The translations under genes and the position numbers were made by a program. Of a stretch of 24,560 bases of DNA, positions 23,690 through 24,560 are shown piece after piece. The notes below the pieces were generated by a model. It saw only the letters and a program-made list of their open reading frames with translations. It was not told the DNA's origin and did not search any database. Source of the stretch: Spirochaetota bacterium (GTDB taxonomy: Bacteria > Spirochaetota > UBA12135 > COTS27 > JAFLEE01); contig JAFLEE010000077.1 of NCBI GenBank assembly GCA_017302015.1, forward strand, positions 1 to 24,560. Direction: 5' to 3'. Position 1 is the stretch's first letter. Each line of letters opens with the position of its first letter.

Positions 23690-24495
23690 GGTTTCGCCTC
23701 GGGCGCGGGTTTCCGCACGGTGAGGGCTTCCTGCCAGAGCGGGATCTCGATAAGGTCGGGCGCCTGCTTCCCCTGGATGACGAGGATGGCTTGCCGGATA
23801 TCGCGCTTTTGCCCGATGGAGAGGCCGGTCTTGGTGTCGATGGCGTACCCGTTCGTCCCACGTCGGTAGAGGAAGACGTCGGGGCCGGTGTCGACGGCGA
23901 AGAACACGCGCCCGATGCGCAGGAGTTGGGCGTTGAGACGTTCCTGGTCGACCTGCTCGATGGACTGGATCACCTGGCTATCGTAGGAAAGGAGGTCTTC
24001 GGCGTCGAGGAAGGCGGCCAGCCGGTTGAGGCTCTCCACGGCCGTCGAACTCCCGCTCTTAGCGTCGCCGGCGAGGCCCTGCATCACCGAAGCCCGGCGG
24101 TCGCGCTCGAAGGGGATGCCCGAGACGATGCGGGCCAGGAGGCCCTCGACGCGCCCGCGGATGCGTTCGTTGACCGCCTTTTCGTCGGCGACGATGCGGT
24201 CGATGCCGTATTGGAGTTCCCGGGCGCGCTGGCGGGACACCGTGTTCTTCATTTCCAATTTCGCCACGTCATCGTCGACGGAGGCCTTCTCCCGGGTCTT
24301 CTGCTCGAGGACGAGCTTCTTGTCTTTCATGAAGCGCTCGAAGGCGAGCCGGTCTTCGAGGGACCGCTCGCCCGTCTCTTTGATCTTCGCCTTGAGCGCC
24401 TCGATCTGCTGTCGCGCGGAGGGCTGGGCCCCGAGGGCGCAAAGGAGGGCGAGGCAGGCGGCGAGCGGACGGGTTCGGGGATTCATGGGCTTCAT
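23686..24495 (-). CDS. DUF3450-family periplasmic coiled-coil protein
   Basis: A 269-residue exported protein. Signal peptide RPLAACLALLCALGAQP (about 8-24), a coiled coil of about 100 residues (QIEALKAKIKETGERSLEDR onward), then a C-terminal domain with LLARIVSGIPFERDRRASVM, LNRLAAFLDAED and LLRIGRVFFAVDTGPDVFLY. This matches the DUF3450 layout, in which a PF...ERxxR line precedes LRLGRxALYY...G. DUF3450 genes commonly sit before ttpC and exbB in TonB2-like clusters, as here. The start is either ATG 24495 or ATG 24486 (three codons later); neither has a strong ribosome site. It is the first gene of the run, with a promoter-like sequence just upstream. Confidence 0.85.
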   Translation of the reverse strand: MKPMNPRTRPLAACLALLCALGAQPSARQQIEALKAKIKETGERSLEDRLAFERFMKDKKLVLEQKTREKASVDDDVAKLEMKNTVSRQRARELQYGIDRIVADEKAVNERIRGRVEGLLARIVSGIPFERDRRASVMQGLAGDAKSGSSTAVESLNRLAAFLDAEDLLSYDSQVIQSIEQVDQERLNAQLLRIGRVFFAVDTGPDVFLYRRGTNGYAIDTKTGLSIGQKRDIRQAILVIQGKQAPDLIEIPLWQEALTVRKPAPEAKP

Positions 24496-24508
24496 GGCCG
24501 TCTCATTG

Positions 24509-24537
24509 AATTAACTCGGCTGGCGCGGCCCGGTCAA
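24509..24537 (-). promoter_or_regulatory. Possible promoter of the DUF3450-TtpC-ExbB operon
   Basis: On the minus strand, -35 TTGACC (24532-24537), a 17-bp spacer and TTAATT (24509-24514; 3 of 6 to consensus). Transcription would start near 24502, a few bases before ATG 24495 and 16 before ATG 24486, which slightly favours the second start. Confidence 0.45.
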
Positions 24538-24560
24538 GGCCCGATCCGGTCGAACCCGAG

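Overview
This is a high-G+C, tightly packed bacterial chromosome segment of about 24.5 kb. It carries 22 genes I can support and no sign of phage, insertion sequence, CRISPR array, tRNA or rRNA. The organism looks like a Gram-negative (diderm) bacterium, because it carries a DUF3450/TtpC/ExbB-type energy-coupling cluster and several exported proteins. The sequence alone does not let me name a phylum. Genes have strong Shine-Dalgarno sites, many ATGA stop/start overlaps and several TTG starts.

Layout. (1) 1-1414, minus strand: accD followed by the start of an MsmX/UgpC-type ABC ATPase cut by the window edge, driven by a good sigma70-type promoter. (2) 1669-3751, plus strand: an FGGY sugar kinase and a small DoxX-like membrane protein. 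(3) 8397 to 3748, minus strand: a four-gene operon, UbiA-family phosphoribosyltransferase, DprE1-like oxidase, DprE2-like reductase and a GT-C membrane glycosyltransferase. This matches the decaprenylphosphoryl-arabinose (DPA) route of mycobacteria and ends in a candidate arabinofuranosyltransferase. I consider it the most interesting system in the window. (4) 8533-11440, plus strand: aspartate carbamoyltransferase and a long phosphohexomutase. (5) 11499-13803: a CHAT-domain cysteine-protease-like gene divergent from a helical protein of unknown function. (6) 15506 to 14205, minus strand: enolase, with a strong bidirectional hairpin terminator shared with the convergent gene.

(7) 20835 to 15587, minus strand: six genes linked by overlaps or a very short gap. 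They are aroQ, an exported TPR protein with a Thr/Asn-rich decapeptide-repeat insert, an unknown 193-residue protein, a degenerate GGDEF protein that keeps an RxxD site, a CoaD-CoaE fusion, and folK. (8) 24495 to 21065, minus strand: DUF3450, TtpC-like and ExbB-like genes plus a conserved small protein, with no ExbD or TonB after them.

How the genes work together. Cluster 3 would build a polyprenyl-phosphate-linked D-arabinofuranose donor (UbiA makes polyprenyl-phosphoribose 5-phosphate, DprE1 and DprE2 epimerise C2) and hand it to the GT-C enzyme on the outer face of the inner membrane. A dedicated 5-phosphate phosphatase is not in the window. Cluster 8 would form a proton-driven inner-membrane motor with a periplasmic coiled-coil partner. 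Cluster 7 mixes cofactor synthesis with an exported repeat protein and a likely c-di-GMP-binding protein. Its gene order looks fixed by translational coupling rather than by an obvious shared pathway.
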